Positions 53,301 to 61,003 are shown, numbered from the stretch's first letter. The stretch is DNA of 64,000 nucleotides from Butyricicoccus_A sp963601915 (GCA_963601915.1 CAVCGL010000011.1:1-64000), one strand, 5' to 3'. Notes: a model not told the origin generated them from the sequence alone. Translations and numbers: made by a program.

Positions 53301-54149
53301 CTTGTAACGACCTACCGCGGAAATATCATAGCGGCGGGTGTCGAAGAACAGCGCATTGAGCAGGCTGCGGGAAGAATCTACCGTTGGCGGCTCGCCCGGA
53401 CGCAGCTTCTTGTAGATCTCGATCAGCGCTTCCTCAACGGTCTTGGACGGATCCTTGTCGAGGGTAGCGAGAATGCGCTCGTCCTCACCGAACATCTCAA
53501 TGATCTCTGCATCGGTCTCTACGCCGATAGCGCGGATGAAAGAGGTAATCGGGATTTTTCTATTCTTATCAATGCGGACATAGAATACATCGTTGCTGTC
53601 GGTCTCGTACTCCAGCCAAGCGCCGCGGTACGGGATAACCGTTGCAGACAGCAGCGGCTTGTCGGTCTTGTCCAGCGTCATGCCGTAGTATACGCCCGGG
53701 GAACGGACGATCTGGGATACGATAACGCGCTCTGCGCCGTTGATAATAAAGGTGCCGGAATCTGTCATCTTCGGGAAGTCGCCCATGAACAGCTCCTGCT
53801 CCTTGATTTCGCCCGTCTCGCGGTAACGCAGACGCATACGGACGCGCAGCGGGCAGGCATACGTTGCATCGCGTGCCTTGCACTCCTCTACGCTGTATTT
53901 CGGCTCGTCATCGAGCTTATAGTCGATGAACGACAGTTCCAGATTGCCTGTATAGTCGGTGATGCAAGCGACGTCCTCAAAGACCTCGCGCAGACCATCG
54001 GTCAGGAACCATTCGTAGGATTTTTTCTGAACCTCGATCAGGTTCGGCATTTCCAGAACTTCCGGAATTCTGGCAAAGCTCTTTCTGGTGGTGCGTCCAT
54101 ACTGCACATCATGAACGTGTACGCCATTGATCGTTGCTTCATTTGCCAT
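50385..54149 (-). CDS. rpoB: RNA polymerase beta subunit
   Basis: A 1254-residue beta chain with all conserved regions, including the rifampicin pocket LSQFMDQNNPLSELTHKRRMSALGPGG (wild type at the usual resistance positions) and GDKMAGRHGNKGVVS. The acidic C-terminal tail (VSDAEDGDHPLMEDDAAYTDTSAEEDDLFGSDDG) is longer than in many bacteria. The ribosome binding site GGAGTGATGGGT is weak and distant. rplJ and rplL are not upstream: a phosphatase gene precedes it, and rpoB has its own promoter. Confidence 0.99.
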   Translation of the reverse strand: MANEATINGVHVHDVQYGRTTRKSFARIPEVLEMPNLIEVQKKSYEWFLTDGLREVFEDVACITDYTGNLELSFIDYKLDDEPKYSVEECKARDATYACPLRVRMRLRYRETGEIKEQELFMGDFPKMTDSGTFIINGAERVIVSQIVRSPGVYYGMTLDKTDKPLLSATVIPYRGAWLEYETDSNDVFYVRIDKNRKIPITSFIRAIGVETDAEIIEMFGEDERILATLDKDPSKTVEEALIEIYKKLRPGEPPTVDSSRSLLNALFFDTRRYDISAVGRYKYNKKLNIARRLAGHKLCETVTDPMTGEVIAEEGTICSRELANEIARRGVHGTIIEANDGTKVKVFGNGMVDMKDFVSFDPQEKCGIKEKVRFVVLKDLLENAKTEGKSEDELIDDIKAAKDDLIPKHIIVDDMLASICYLLGLGHDIGNTDDIDHLGNRRLRCVGELLQNQFRIGFSRMERVIRERMTIQDLDIVTPQSLINIRPVTAAIKEFFGSSPLSQFMDQNNPLSELTHKRRMSALGPGGLSRDRASFEVRDVHYSHYGRMCPIETPEGPNIGLISYLATYARINDFGFVEAPYRFIDKETGRVTDEIQYMTADVEDEYTVCQAYEPLDENGCLANPRITCRCREEIVEVDRQDVDLMDVSPRMMVSVATAMIPFLDHDDANRALMGANMQRQAVPLLKTEAPAVGTGMEYKACVDSGIVPLAEGDGTVTRVTAREVTVNYDTMGEKTYRLTKFLRSNQSTCINQRPIVNLGERVKKGDVLADGPATCNGEVALGKNALIGFMTWEGYNYEDAVLLNERLVRDDVYTSIHIEEYESESRDTKLGPEEITRDIPNVGDDALRDLDERGIIRIGAEVHSGDILVGKVTPKGETELTAEERLLRAIFGEKAREVRDTSLRAPHGEAGIVVDVKVFTREGGDDMSPGVNMTVRVYIAQKRKISVGDKMAGRHGNKGVVSRILPQEDMPFLEDGTPLDIVLNPLGVPSRMNIGQVLEVHLGYAAMSMGWKIATPVFDGASEQDIADALKAAGKNPNGKSVLYDGRTGEKFDNEVTVGYMYYLKLHHLVDDKIHARSTGPYSLVTQQPLGGKAQFGGQRFGEMEVWALEAYGAAYTLQEILTVKSDDIVGRVKTYEAIVKGHNIPAAGIPESFKVLIKELQSLCLDIRVLDEQGEEIILTDDDDETTNFSQVERENRSHATAEEFEAAGYGVSDAEDGDHPLMEDDAAYTDTSAEEDDLFGSDDGFDSDTEE

Positions 54150-54263
54150 ATTGTACCCATCACTCCGTTTCTCAAGTATTCGATACGCCCGGCTGCGTAG
54201 TGATTATTGCTTCTTCGTTTCTTGCATCTTCGGTGAAAAAATGCTAGAATGTTTGTAGTGAAT

Positions 54264-54287
54264 GTTTCCACCGTTCTATGTGGAAAC
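54264..54287 (-). repeat. Hairpin at the 5' end of the rpoB transcript
   Basis: Perfect 8-bp arms GTTTCCAC (54264-54271) and GTGGAAAC (54280-54287), placed exactly at the predicted transcription start. It could stabilise the mRNA 5' end or act as a regulator site. Confidence 0.6.
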
Positions 54288-54293
54288 TAATTT

Positions 54294-54322
54294 ATAATAC
54301 CACAAAACACCCATTTTGTCAA
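54294..54322 (-). promoter_or_regulatory. Promoter of rpoBC
   Basis: On the minus strand TTGACA (54322-54317), 17 bp, TATTAT (54299-54294). Confidence 0.9.
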
Positions 54323-54419
54323 GATTCGGATGGGTGTGGCGTCCCGTCGCTTCCGCCAGTTTTCGGCGAAATGCGGCGTTTTCTTTTATCCACATTGTCA
54401 GATGTGTACCAAAATCAGA

Positions 54420-54461
54420 AAAAAATTTTGCCCCGCCTTTGCTTCGCGCAGAGAGCGGGGC
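54420..54461 (-). terminator. Intrinsic terminator of the histidine phosphatase gene
   Basis: On the minus strand GCCCCGC...GCGGGGC with an inner stem, then AAAATTTTTTT, about 80 bp after the stop at 54540. Confidence 0.85.
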
Positions 54462-54539
54462 GTTCTTGTCTGTGACAGAGCCTTGCAAAATTTTATACCC
54501 AAAAGAAAGCGATTTGGTCATCAGACATCCGAGTCCGAT

Positions 54540-55193
54540 TTATTTTGTCTCGGCTTCCTTCCAAAATGGGGAGTGAAATTGCAGCTCTTCCGGCAAATGG
54601 CTCTGGTCATTCCAAAACACAATGTGATACCCGCCATCGGCATCAAATTGTACACAGCTGACCGATGCATTCGCCAAAATGCGCGGCGGAAGCTGCTCAA
54701 ACGGAATGCCCAAGCTGCCAATGCTGCACAGCAGCGCAAAGCCATGCGACACAATCGCAATGGTTTTTCCCTGCTCTCTGGACACAATAGCTTGAATCGC
54801 ACCCATCACGCGGTCATGCACCTGCGCCGCGCTTTCGCCGTTCGGCGGACTAAATTGCGCCGGCTGTTCCCGAAAGGTGCGCATGACCTCGGGATACTCC
54901 CGAATATTCTCCTCGTTTGTTCTGCCTTCCAGCGCGCCGCCGTCTATCTCGCGCAGCCCGTCACAGCGCATCGGCTCCAGCGGCAGCTGCGCGCATACGC
55001 CCTGCGCCGTCTGATAGGCGCGCTGAAGCGGACTCGTGTACACGGCATCCAGCGGAATATGGGCAAATCGTTCGCCCAAGCACGCCGCTTGTTTGCGTCC
55101 CTTTTCTCCCAGCGGGATGTCTGACCGTCCCTGAAATCGCCCCGCGATATTATTCTCCGTCGTGCCATGTCGAATAAAATATACAGTCGTCAT
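54540..55193 (-). CDS. Histidine phosphatase superfamily protein (phosphoglycerate mutase-like)
   Basis: A 217-residue branch-1 histidine phosphatase. The catalytic RHG motif is YFIRHGTTENN (His9); further motifs are SPLQRAYQTAQ, LREIDGGALEGR and AIVSHGFALL (second histidine). Such proteins include cobalamin phosphatases (CobC) and phosphoglycerate mutases; the substrate is unclear. Start at the ATG 35 codons inside the long frame, preceded by GGAGG. It lies downstream of rfbA on the same strand, 52 bp apart with a hairpin between. Confidence 0.88.
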   Translation of the reverse strand: MTTVYFIRHGTTENNIAGRFQGRSDIPLGEKGRKQAACLGERFAHIPLDAVYTSPLQRAYQTAQGVCAQLPLEPMRCDGLREIDGGALEGRTNEENIREYPEVMRTFREQPAQFSPPNGESAAQVHDRVMGAIQAIVSREQGKTIAIVSHGFALLCSIGSLGIPFEQLPPRILANASVSCVQFDADGGYHIVFWNDQSHLPEELQFHSPFWKEAETK

Positions 55194-55214
55194 ACAATCT
55201 CCTCCTTCTTGCAC

Positions 55215-55238
55215 AAAAGGCGGCCTCACGGCCGCCTT
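55215..55238 (-). terminator. Hairpin terminator after rfbA
   Basis: AAAGGCGGC...GCCGCCTTT, ending in TTTT on the minus strand, just before the ribosome binding site of the next gene. It may allow partial read-through. Confidence 0.7.
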
Positions 55239-55245
55239 TGTCCAG

Positions 55246-56133
55246 TTATTTCTGTTCTTTTTTGATCGGTACCGGCATACACTGCAAATACTGTCCATAC
55301 AGCGTCTTGCTCAGCTCATCGCCGAGGGCGTGTACCTGCTCGACGGAAATCAAGCCCTGCTCGCAGGCAATTTCCTCCGGGCACGCAACATACCGTCCGG
55401 TGCGCACCTGCACCTCGCGGATGCGGTTGCCCGCCTCCAACAGATTCTCAGCGGTGCCGGCATCCAGCCAGACAAAATCGCTGTCCAGCGGCGCTACCTT
55501 CAGCTTGCCGCGGCGCAGATATTCCAAATTGACGTCCGTGATTTCCAGCTCTCCGCGGGCCGACGGCTTGAGATTGCGGGCAATTTCCAGTACCTCGCTG
55601 TCGTAAAAATACAGACCCGGGATGATGTAATTGGACTTCGGGAAGCGTGGCTTCTCCTCAATGCTCAGCGCATTGCCCTTCTCATCAAATTCAACGACGC
55701 CAAACGGACGCGGATCCTCTACGTAATAGCCGAATACCAGCGCGCCCTCCTGCAGCTCTCTGCCCTTCTTGAGGAACAGATAGTCGCGGCTCTCATCATA
55801 AAAAATGTTGTCGCCCAGCACCAAGCAAACCGAATCGCCCTGGATAAAGTCCTCTGCAACGAGGAAGGCATCTGCAATGCCGCGCGGCACCTTCTGTACC
55901 GCATACGAAATATGTACGCCCCATGCGCTGCCGTCTCCGAGCAGCTTGGTAAAGGTTTCTTCTTCTCCTTCCGGAATAATGACCATAATATCCGTGATAC
56001 CTGCCTGCAGCAAAACGCTGAGCGGGTAATAAATCAGCGGCTTGTCATATACCGGCAGCAGCGGCTTACAAATCATACGGGTCATCGGATACAGCCGTGT
56101 GCCCTTGCCAGCTGCCAGAATCAATCCTTTCAT
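55246..56133 (-). CDS. rfbA: Glucose-1-phosphate thymidylyltransferase
   Basis: A 295-residue nucleotidyltransferase. It begins MKGLILAAGKGTRLYPMT, with a divergent first loop LAAGKGTRL (GGSGTRL is the usual form). Further motifs are YDKPLIYYPLSVLLQAGITD, LGDNIFYD, IEEKPRFPKSNYIIPGLYFYD and the late DAGTAENLLEAGN. It makes dTDP-glucose for rhamnose or cell surface sugars, but rfbB/C/D are not in the window. It has its own consensus promoter. Confidence 0.88.
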   Translation of the reverse strand: MKGLILAAGKGTRLYPMTRMICKPLLPVYDKPLIYYPLSVLLQAGITDIMVIIPEGEEETFTKLLGDGSAWGVHISYAVQKVPRGIADAFLVAEDFIQGDSVCLVLGDNIFYDESRDYLFLKKGRELQEGALVFGYYVEDPRPFGVVEFDEKGNALSIEEKPRFPKSNYIIPGLYFYDSEVLEIARNLKPSARGELEITDVNLEYLRRGKLKVAPLDSDFVWLDAGTAENLLEAGNRIREVQVRTGRYVACPEEIACEQGLISVEQVHALGDELSKTLYGQYLQCMPVPIKKEQK

Positions 56134-56222
56134 ATACTACCTCCTTCTAACGCCTATTTTTCCAAATGGTTTTCTCTGAGATACGCATTTTTCTATGTAT
56201 ATGCGCAAATCTCTCCATTTTT

Positions 56223-56251
56223 ATTATGGCACTCGTCTTACCACTTGTCAA
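56223..56251 (-). promoter_or_regulatory. Promoter of rfbA
   Basis: On the minus strand TTGACA (56251-56246), 17 bp, CATAAT (56228-56223). Confidence 0.82.
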
Positions 56252-56281
56252 GGAGGCGCAGGGCTTTTGGCACGATATTTC

Positions 56282-57226
56282 CTACATCAGCCCCATACTG
56301 CGCAGCAGGAAAATCCAGCCTGTCAACGTGACGGACGAAAGCAAGGTTGTCAGCACAATGATACTTGTGGAAAGTTCTCCGTCGTTTCCCATATTCGTCG
56401 CCATGACATAACAGGAAACCGTCGTCGGAGAGCCCAGCATAATCAGCACGGCGACAAGCTCCGCACCCTGAAATCCCAGTGCGATGGCGAGCGGCAGAAA
56501 GACTGCCGGTAAAATCACCAGCTTAATCGCCGTTGCCCACAGCGTCGGTTTGATTTTGGCCAGCGCCTTGGTGCCCTCAAAGCCCGCACCGACAACGAGC
56601 AGCGCGAGCGGCGTCGCCGTCGCGCCGACACTCTCAATCATCTTGAGCGGAATCGTCGGAATGTCAATGCGCAGCAGAGAAAACGGCAAGCCGAGCACGA
56701 TACCAATAATAATCGGATTTTTCAGCACATTGATGCACGCCTTGCGAATCGCCGCTGTGCCATGCTGCCCGCCATCGGCGGAAAAGGTCAAAATGATAAC
56801 CGAATAAATATTAAACAGCGGCACGGCAGACACAATCATCAGCGGCGCGAGGCCCGCATTGCCATACATATTCTCGACAAACGCAATGCCCAAAATCGCC
56901 GCACTGCTTCGCACAGAAGCCTGTGCAAACGCGCCGACTAAGCTCTTATCCTTGAGAATATGCGCCGCCAAAAACCAAACGCCCAAAAAGACAAGCGTCG
57001 TCACACCGGCACAATACACGACAAACGACAGCTTAAAATCCGTATACAAATTGGTCTGGGCAATATCTCGAAACAGCAGCACCGGCAGTGCAACCAAAAA
57101 GACATATTTATTGCCTACGCGGCAAAATTCCTCGGTAAACAGTCCGAGCTGTTTGAGAATATAGCCGAGCACAATGACCAAGAACACCGGCATCGTGGCG
57201 TTCAAGCTAAAAATAAAACTATCCAT
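56282..57226 (-). CDS. AEC family transporter (auxin efflux carrier-like)
   Basis: A 314-residue membrane protein with about ten transmembrane helices in two five-helix repeats. Texts such as LPVLLFRDIAQTNLY, FVENMYGNAGLAPLMIVSAVPLFN and LIMLGSPTTVSCYVMATNMGNDGELSTSIIVLTTLLS are typical of the AEC family, which exports small acids such as malate. The start overlaps the stop of a 62-residue membrane protein by 8 nt, so the two are co-translated. Confidence 0.92.
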   Translation of the reverse strand: MDSFIFSLNATMPVFLVIVLGYILKQLGLFTEEFCRVGNKYVFLVALPVLLFRDIAQTNLYTDFKLSFVVYCAGVTTLVFLGVWFLAAHILKDKSLVGAFAQASVRSSAAILGIAFVENMYGNAGLAPLMIVSAVPLFNIYSVIILTFSADGGQHGTAAIRKACINVLKNPIIIGIVLGLPFSLLRIDIPTIPLKMIESVGATATPLALLVVGAGFEGTKALAKIKPTLWATAIKLVILPAVFLPLAIALGFQGAELVAVLIMLGSPTTVSCYVMATNMGNDGELSTSIIVLTTLLSSVTLTGWIFLLRSMGLM

Positions 57227-57407
57227 GATATGCTTCCCACTTCTTTTTTAATACGACAAGCAAGCCTGCCATCGGCAAATATCGAAACACAGCCGCTTTT
57301 AACAGATGCTTTCCATCGCGAAACACATTTCGCACTGCAATCAAGCCAAACAAGCCCAGAATCGCAGCTCCCAACGCCCTATATTCGCGTTCCTTCCAAT
57401 CCTTCAT
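57219..57407 (-). CDS. Small 62-residue membrane protein upstream of AEC
   Basis: Starts MKDWKEREYRALG, has hydrophobic segments ALGAAILGLFGLIAV and YLPMAGLLVVLKK, and ends in a basic tail. The start codon is preceded by GGAGGTG, and a promoter lies 41 bp upstream. It overlaps the AEC gene by 8 nt. No known family is recognised. The tight coupling suggests a partner of the transporter. Confidence 0.7.
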   Translation of the reverse strand: MKDWKEREYRALGAAILGLFGLIAVRNVFRDGKHLLKAAVFRYLPMAGLLVVLKKKWEAYHG

Positions 57408-57447
57408 CGTGATACACCTCCGAAACCGACAATTTTTGTTCCCGTCC

Positions 57448-57477
57448 AGTATAGCATATTTCCGCCAGTCCGTACAA
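57448..57477 (-). promoter_or_regulatory. Promoter of the small membrane protein / AEC operon
   Basis: On the minus strand TTGTAC (57477-57472), 18 bp, TATACT (57453-57448) with an upstream TG (extended -10). Confidence 0.75.
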
Positions 57478-57657
57478 CTCCGCTTGATACACGCCATATT
57501 TTCAACAGATTTTTAGTAAGTGATTAAAAAAATCGCCGCATCCGCCTGCATCAGCTTTTTGCACAAAAAAGTTGTTGTTATTTTGGCTGTTTTACCACTA
57601 TAAATCAAAGGCAAGTTGTGATATATTTACAATTGTACTTTTTAGCAGGAGTACTGC

Positions 57658-57834
57658 ATGACCCGCCTTATACAGAAGGCGGGAGTGAAATGCCATACAG
57701 AGAAGAGAGAGAAACGAGACGGTTGGGTGAACCGTCTCGTTTCGTTTTTATCAGGATATTTCAAAAGAGGTTTTGCCGAATGGCAAAACCTCTTTTTTCA
57801 CGCGTCTTCCGACTCTTCTGTATCCTCTGTTTGA
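57658..57834 (+). CDS. Doubtful 58-codon ORF
   Basis: Starts ATG at 57658 with AGCAGGAG seven bases upstream; product begins MTRLIQKAGVKCHTEKRE. It runs through two terminator-like hairpins and ends inside the antisense strand of the DUF4203 gene. It may instead be an untranslated RNA or chance. Recorded because of the good ribosome binding site. Confidence 0.15.
   Translation: MTRLIQKAGVKCHTEKREKRDGWVNRLVSFLSGYFKRGFAEWQNLFFHASSDSSVSSV
57711..57750 (+). terminator. Strong plus-strand hairpin with T-run
   Basis: Fourteen-bp arms with a five-base loop, then GTTTTTA. No plus-strand gene is known upstream, so this suggests an unannotated plus-strand transcript. Confidence 0.6.
57764..57797. terminator. 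Bidirectional terminator after the DUF4203-like gene
   Basis: Perfect 14-bp arms with a four-base loop, six T on the plus strand and four on the minus, directly after the stop at 57798. Confidence 0.9.
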
Positions 57835-59324
57835 TTCTTGTGGTTTGTGTAAGTCCGCAGCATATGCAGCGTCAAAATAATAAATGTCGCACCGATAACG
57901 GCGTCCGTCATCGCTTCAAACAGCTGTCCGCCCTGCACAAAGAAAACAATCGCATCGTACAGGCGGCGCACAGCGAGCACGGCAAATCCAAATGCCGCCA
58001 AGCGATACCGCTCCGCCAGATACATACAGAAGCACAGCGCCAGCAACACCTCTACATGCTGTACGCCGAGTGCCGCAAATACGATGGAAGCCGCCGCAAT
58101 CACGACAGCAAATACCACCGTCAGTGCCTTCTGCTTTCTTTGTTCTTTCTGCTCCGGCGTCAGTTCCGGCTTTTCTTTCTTCGCCTTTTTGCGTTCTTCT
58201 GCCTGTTTGATGGCATTGGTATCTTCATCGCACGCATCCAGCAGCTCTTCCAGCGAGAATTTTTCCGCAGGCTGTACCGGTCTGTCCTCTGCCAAAACAG
58301 GAGCTTCCTCCGGCTCGTCTGCCGACTCGCTGCGTTCCGGCTGCTCCTCTTCCGCTTCTTCTTTATTTAAAATCAAATCAAAGATAGATTTCTTTTCGTC
58401 CTGCTTGACAGGCTGTACCGGTTCTGGCTCCGCCTCCGACTGCGGCAGCACCATTGTGCTGCTGTCCACCTGTTCCGGCGCGTCCGGTTCCTGTGCCTGC
58501 TGCGGTGCCTCTGCTTGTTCTTCTTGTTCTGTCTCTTCCGGTTCTTCCTGCTGCTCCGAAAAGAAAATCGGCGGAGCTGCCGGTGCAGACAAATCAATAT
58601 GCTGTGCCACGGTATCCGAAATCGTATCAATCGTGTCCGGTTCCTCCGGCTCCTGTTGGGTAGGCAGATGCGGATCAGTATCCTGCATAGCTTCCTCTGT
58701 CTGTCTCAGCTTTTCCGCAGCGCGGCGCGGCAGAAGAATCTGTACGACCAATCCGGCGATTGTCAGAACGATGCCAAGCAGCAGCTGTACCGATACGGAT
58801 GCTATGCCCAGTAGCTGGGACAGCACGATACCCGCCGGAATGCCGGACAAGCTGGTAGCAATCACATACGCCGGTGCATGAAACAGCACGCCGGTCACGC
58901 CAAACAGCACGAAGCAGACGAGCAGCACAAGGACAAACCCGCCCTTGAACATCTCACCGGCAAATGCGCCCGGCACATAGCCGACCAATGCGCCAATCGT
59001 GCCGCACGCCAAGAAAATGCCCAAGCGAGTCTCTCGATATGCCACTGCACCGAGCACGATGCCCAGAACCAGCATAGCCGCCGAAGACAATGCCAATCCG
59101 CTGTTGGTGACACCCAGAGAGCCAAGCACGCCAGTCAGACCCACGCCCAAGCACACTCCGGTGAGCGCGCCATACAGCGCACTCGCCCAGTGCAGCAGAC
59201 GGTATCCTGCAAAGCACAAAACGACCATTACCAGCAGCAGCAACAGCTTTGCCAGCACACCTTCATATAGGGTGGCGGCTGTTTGCAGTGCAATTCCAAA
59301 GGCACTGTTTATGCTAACATTCAT
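57798..59324 (-). CDS. DUF4203-like multi-pass membrane protein with acidic cytoplasmic domain
   Basis: A 508-residue protein. Residues ~25-200 hold about six to seven hydrophobic helices with glycine-rich turns (GYRLLHWASALYGALTGVCLGVG), resembling DUF4203/TM7S3-type membrane domains. A long acidic, Pro/Gln/Glu-rich low-complexity linker (residues ~205-385) follows. A basic segment (ERKKAKKEKPELTPEQKEQRKQK) and three or four C-terminal helices close the protein. It is third in an operon with the YARHG protein and the amidase, suggesting an envelope role. No catalytic motif is visible. Confidence 0.8.
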   Translation of the reverse strand: MNVSINSAFGIALQTAATLYEGVLAKLLLLLVMVVLCFAGYRLLHWASALYGALTGVCLGVGLTGVLGSLGVTNSGLALSSAAMLVLGIVLGAVAYRETRLGIFLACGTIGALVGYVPGAFAGEMFKGGFVLVLLVCFVLFGVTGVLFHAPAYVIATSLSGIPAGIVLSQLLGIASVSVQLLLGIVLTIAGLVVQILLPRRAAEKLRQTEEAMQDTDPHLPTQQEPEEPDTIDTISDTVAQHIDLSAPAAPPIFFSEQQEEPEETEQEEQAEAPQQAQEPDAPEQVDSSTMVLPQSEAEPEPVQPVKQDEKKSIFDLILNKEEAEEEQPERSESADEPEEAPVLAEDRPVQPAEKFSLEELLDACDEDTNAIKQAEERKKAKKEKPELTPEQKEQRKQKALTVVFAVVIAAASIVFAALGVQHVEVLLALCFCMYLAERYRLAAFGFAVLAVRRLYDAIVFFVQGGQLFEAMTDAVIGATFIILTLHMLRTYTNHKNQTEDTEESEDA

Positions 59325-59340
59325 AGTACATCAAACCTCT

Positions 59341-60168
59341 TTATTCTCTATTCTGACCCGATTCCATGCTCTGTTTCCACTGGCACACGCCGTCCGCAAT
59401 GCCCACAGCAATCTTTTGCCGGTACTCCTGCGTCTGAAGCCGCGCATTCTCCTCTGTATTGCTCAAAAAGCCCATTTCCAGCAGAATACACGGCACTTCC
59501 GACCAATTAAATCCGGTTAAATCGCTGCGCGGAGTCAAGCCGCGATTTTGCGCACCGGTTTCCTGTGTCACCGCCTGCAAAATCACCTGTGCCGCCTGTG
59601 CACTTGGCTGTTCAATGGACGGTGTGCCCAGCAGACTGCCGGACGGCACCTGCATCGACATACCGGACGGCTGGCTGCTCTCCGCACCATCTGCGTGAAT
59701 GCGGATGCACAAGTCCACATGGGCATCATTTGCCATGCGGGCGCGTTCTTGGTTGCTGACCGTCGCTTCATGGCTCTGCCGCGTCATGACAACCTGTGCG
59801 CCGCGCGCTTCCAACTGCGCTCGCGTCAGCTCCGCCACAGCGAGATTAAGCTCTTCCTCCGTCTGTCCTTCACCCTCTGCGCCGCTGACATAGGCGGGCT
59901 TGGTCTCCTGCGACAGCGGAGAAACGCGCTCTGTCGCGCTGGCACTCGTGATCCCGTGTCCCGGGTCCAGACAAATAATGACCCCTGCAAGCGGCTGTGT
60001 CTGTTCTTCCTGTACCGCAGTGTATTTCTGCTGTGTATCAGCGGTCTGTGTCTGCGGCGTTGCACTGCCGGCAGATGCCGAACCGTTCTCGCCGCCGCGC
60101 GGACTGCCGCAGCCGCTGAGCAGCAGTGCTGCCGCCAGCGTGCCCGCCATGATCTGTCTTATCGCCAT
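59341..60168 (-). CDS. N-acetylmuramoyl-L-alanine amidase, lipoprotein
   Basis: A 275-residue Amidase_3 enzyme that cleaves the bond between MurNAc and L-alanine. The N-terminus MAIRQIMAGTLAAALLLSGCG has a lipobox (LLSGC), so it is a lipoprotein. Zinc ligands are in LDPGHG, EELNLAVAE (Glu) and RIHADG; the catalytic Glu is in LLEMGFLSN. It overlaps the end of the YARHG gene by 10 nt. Confidence 0.93.
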   Translation of the reverse strand: MAIRQIMAGTLAAALLLSGCGSPRGGENGSASAGSATPQTQTADTQQKYTAVQEEQTQPLAGVIICLDPGHGITSASATERVSPLSQETKPAYVSGAEGEGQTEEELNLAVAELTRAQLEARGAQVVMTRQSHEATVSNQERARMANDAHVDLCIRIHADGAESSQPSGMSMQVPSGSLLGTPSIEQPSAQAAQVILQAVTQETGAQNRGLTPRSDLTGFNWSEVPCILLEMGFLSNTEENARLQTQEYRQKIAVGIADGVCQWKQSMESGQNRE

Positions 60169-60860
60169 CCCTTGCTTTCCTCATAGGAAACCAACGTCGC
60201 AATGTTGGCACGTTCTACATCGGACAGGCGGGAGTCAATGGTATTCGCCGTGCACGTGCTGTCCCGATGATACCAGGTCTTGCTGGAAAAATAATTCTGC
60301 CAGCGCGTGCTGTGAAATGCATATCCATGGCGCGCATAAATCTCATTGCGAATGGCCGCCACGGTATCCTGATTGAACCCGCTCAGGTCACTGGCAGAAA
60401 TATATTCGCTGTCTGACGGCCACAGATAGCCGTTGCTGCCCACCTGGTTGTAGTAATCATTGGCATGTTCTGTATCAGAGCCATAATAATAGTAATTATT
60501 GGTGACCTCAGAATCCGACGAGGATTCTTCCTGTTTCGTTGTATCTTCTGCGTCGCTGTTTGCCGAATCCGTGCTGTACTTCGGCTGTTCTTCCTGTTGG
60601 GTCTGGCTCTGCTTGGACGCTTCCAGCTGTGCCTGTTGATTTCCTTTGGTCACAATCGTCAGACAGATGATGCAGACGATGAGAACGGCCGCCACCGCAA
60701 GAATTGCGCCAAAAATAATGGAATTGCTGCGGTGTGCCCGACGAATCGGAATGCCTTCCTGCATCTGCGCCTGTGCTGCCCGCCGAGACACACGACTTCC
60801 GCACTGTGGGCAGAAATCCGCATCTTCGGGGATATATGCGCCGCACCGGTTGCAATACAT
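60159..60860 (-). CDS. Zinc-ribbon, single-TM protein with YARHG domain
   Basis: A 233-residue protein. The N-terminal zinc ribbon is CNRCGAYIPEDADFCPQCG. One transmembrane helix follows (SIIFGAILAVAAVLIVCIICLTIV, residues ~47-70), then a Ser/Glu/Gln-rich linker with a NNYYYYG patch. The C-terminal YARHG domain is AAIRNEIYARHGYAFHSTRWQNYFSSKTWY. YARHG is an extracellular domain thought to act at the cell wall. First gene of the amidase operon, with its own promoter. Confidence 0.9.
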   Translation of the reverse strand: MYCNRCGAYIPEDADFCPQCGSRVSRRAAQAQMQEGIPIRRAHRSNSIIFGAILAVAAVLIVCIICLTIVTKGNQQAQLEASKQSQTQQEEQPKYSTDSANSDAEDTTKQEESSSDSEVTNNYYYYGSDTEHANDYYNQVGSNGYLWPSDSEYISASDLSGFNQDTVAAIRNEIYARHGYAFHSTRWQNYFSSKTWYHRDSTCTANTIDSRLSDVERANIATLVSYEESKGWR

Positions 60861-60902
60861 ATGCGCTTCCTCCTATATTTTTTATTTCATACAATTGTAT
60901 CT

Positions 60903-60931
60903 ATTATATCATGCCGCACGGTTTCTGTCAC
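60903..60931 (-). promoter_or_regulatory. Promoter of the YARHG operon
   Basis: On the minus strand GTGACA (60931-60926), 17 bp, TATAAT (60908-60903), with GGAGGAAG before the start codon. Confidence 0.8.
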
Positions 60932-60954
60932 GCGTTTCCTATTTTCAACACAAA

Positions 60955-60996
60955 AACCGGCTGATACCGCATGCAAACGATACCAACCGGTTGTTT
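60955..60996 (-). terminator. Terminator of the ATP synthase operon
   Basis: On the minus strand AACCGG...GTATCG and CGGTATC...CCGGTT stem followed by TTTTTG, 8 bp after the atpC stop. Confidence 0.85.
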
Positions 60997-61003
60997 TGTG
61001 ACA

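Larger units (their letters stand above)
54150..54539. other. Intergenic region upstream of rpoB
   Basis: About 390 bp without a gene. It holds the rpoB leader (about 138 nt), a 5'-end hairpin, the rpoB promoter, and the terminator of the histidine phosphatase gene. The rest shows nothing specific. Confidence 0.75.
57408..57797. other. Intergenic region with three hairpins and a possible small transcript
   Basis: About 390 bp. It holds the promoter at 57448-57477, AT-rich sequence, a possible plus-strand small ORF (57658-57834), and three hairpins: CCCGCCTT/AAGGCGGG (57662-57683), GAAACGAGACGGTT/AACCGTCTCGTTTC (57711-57743, followed by GTTTTTA), and AAAGAGGTTTTGCC/GGCAAAACCTCTTT (57764-57795). 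A plus-strand TTGTTA-N18-TATAAA is a weak promoter candidate. Confidence 0.55.
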
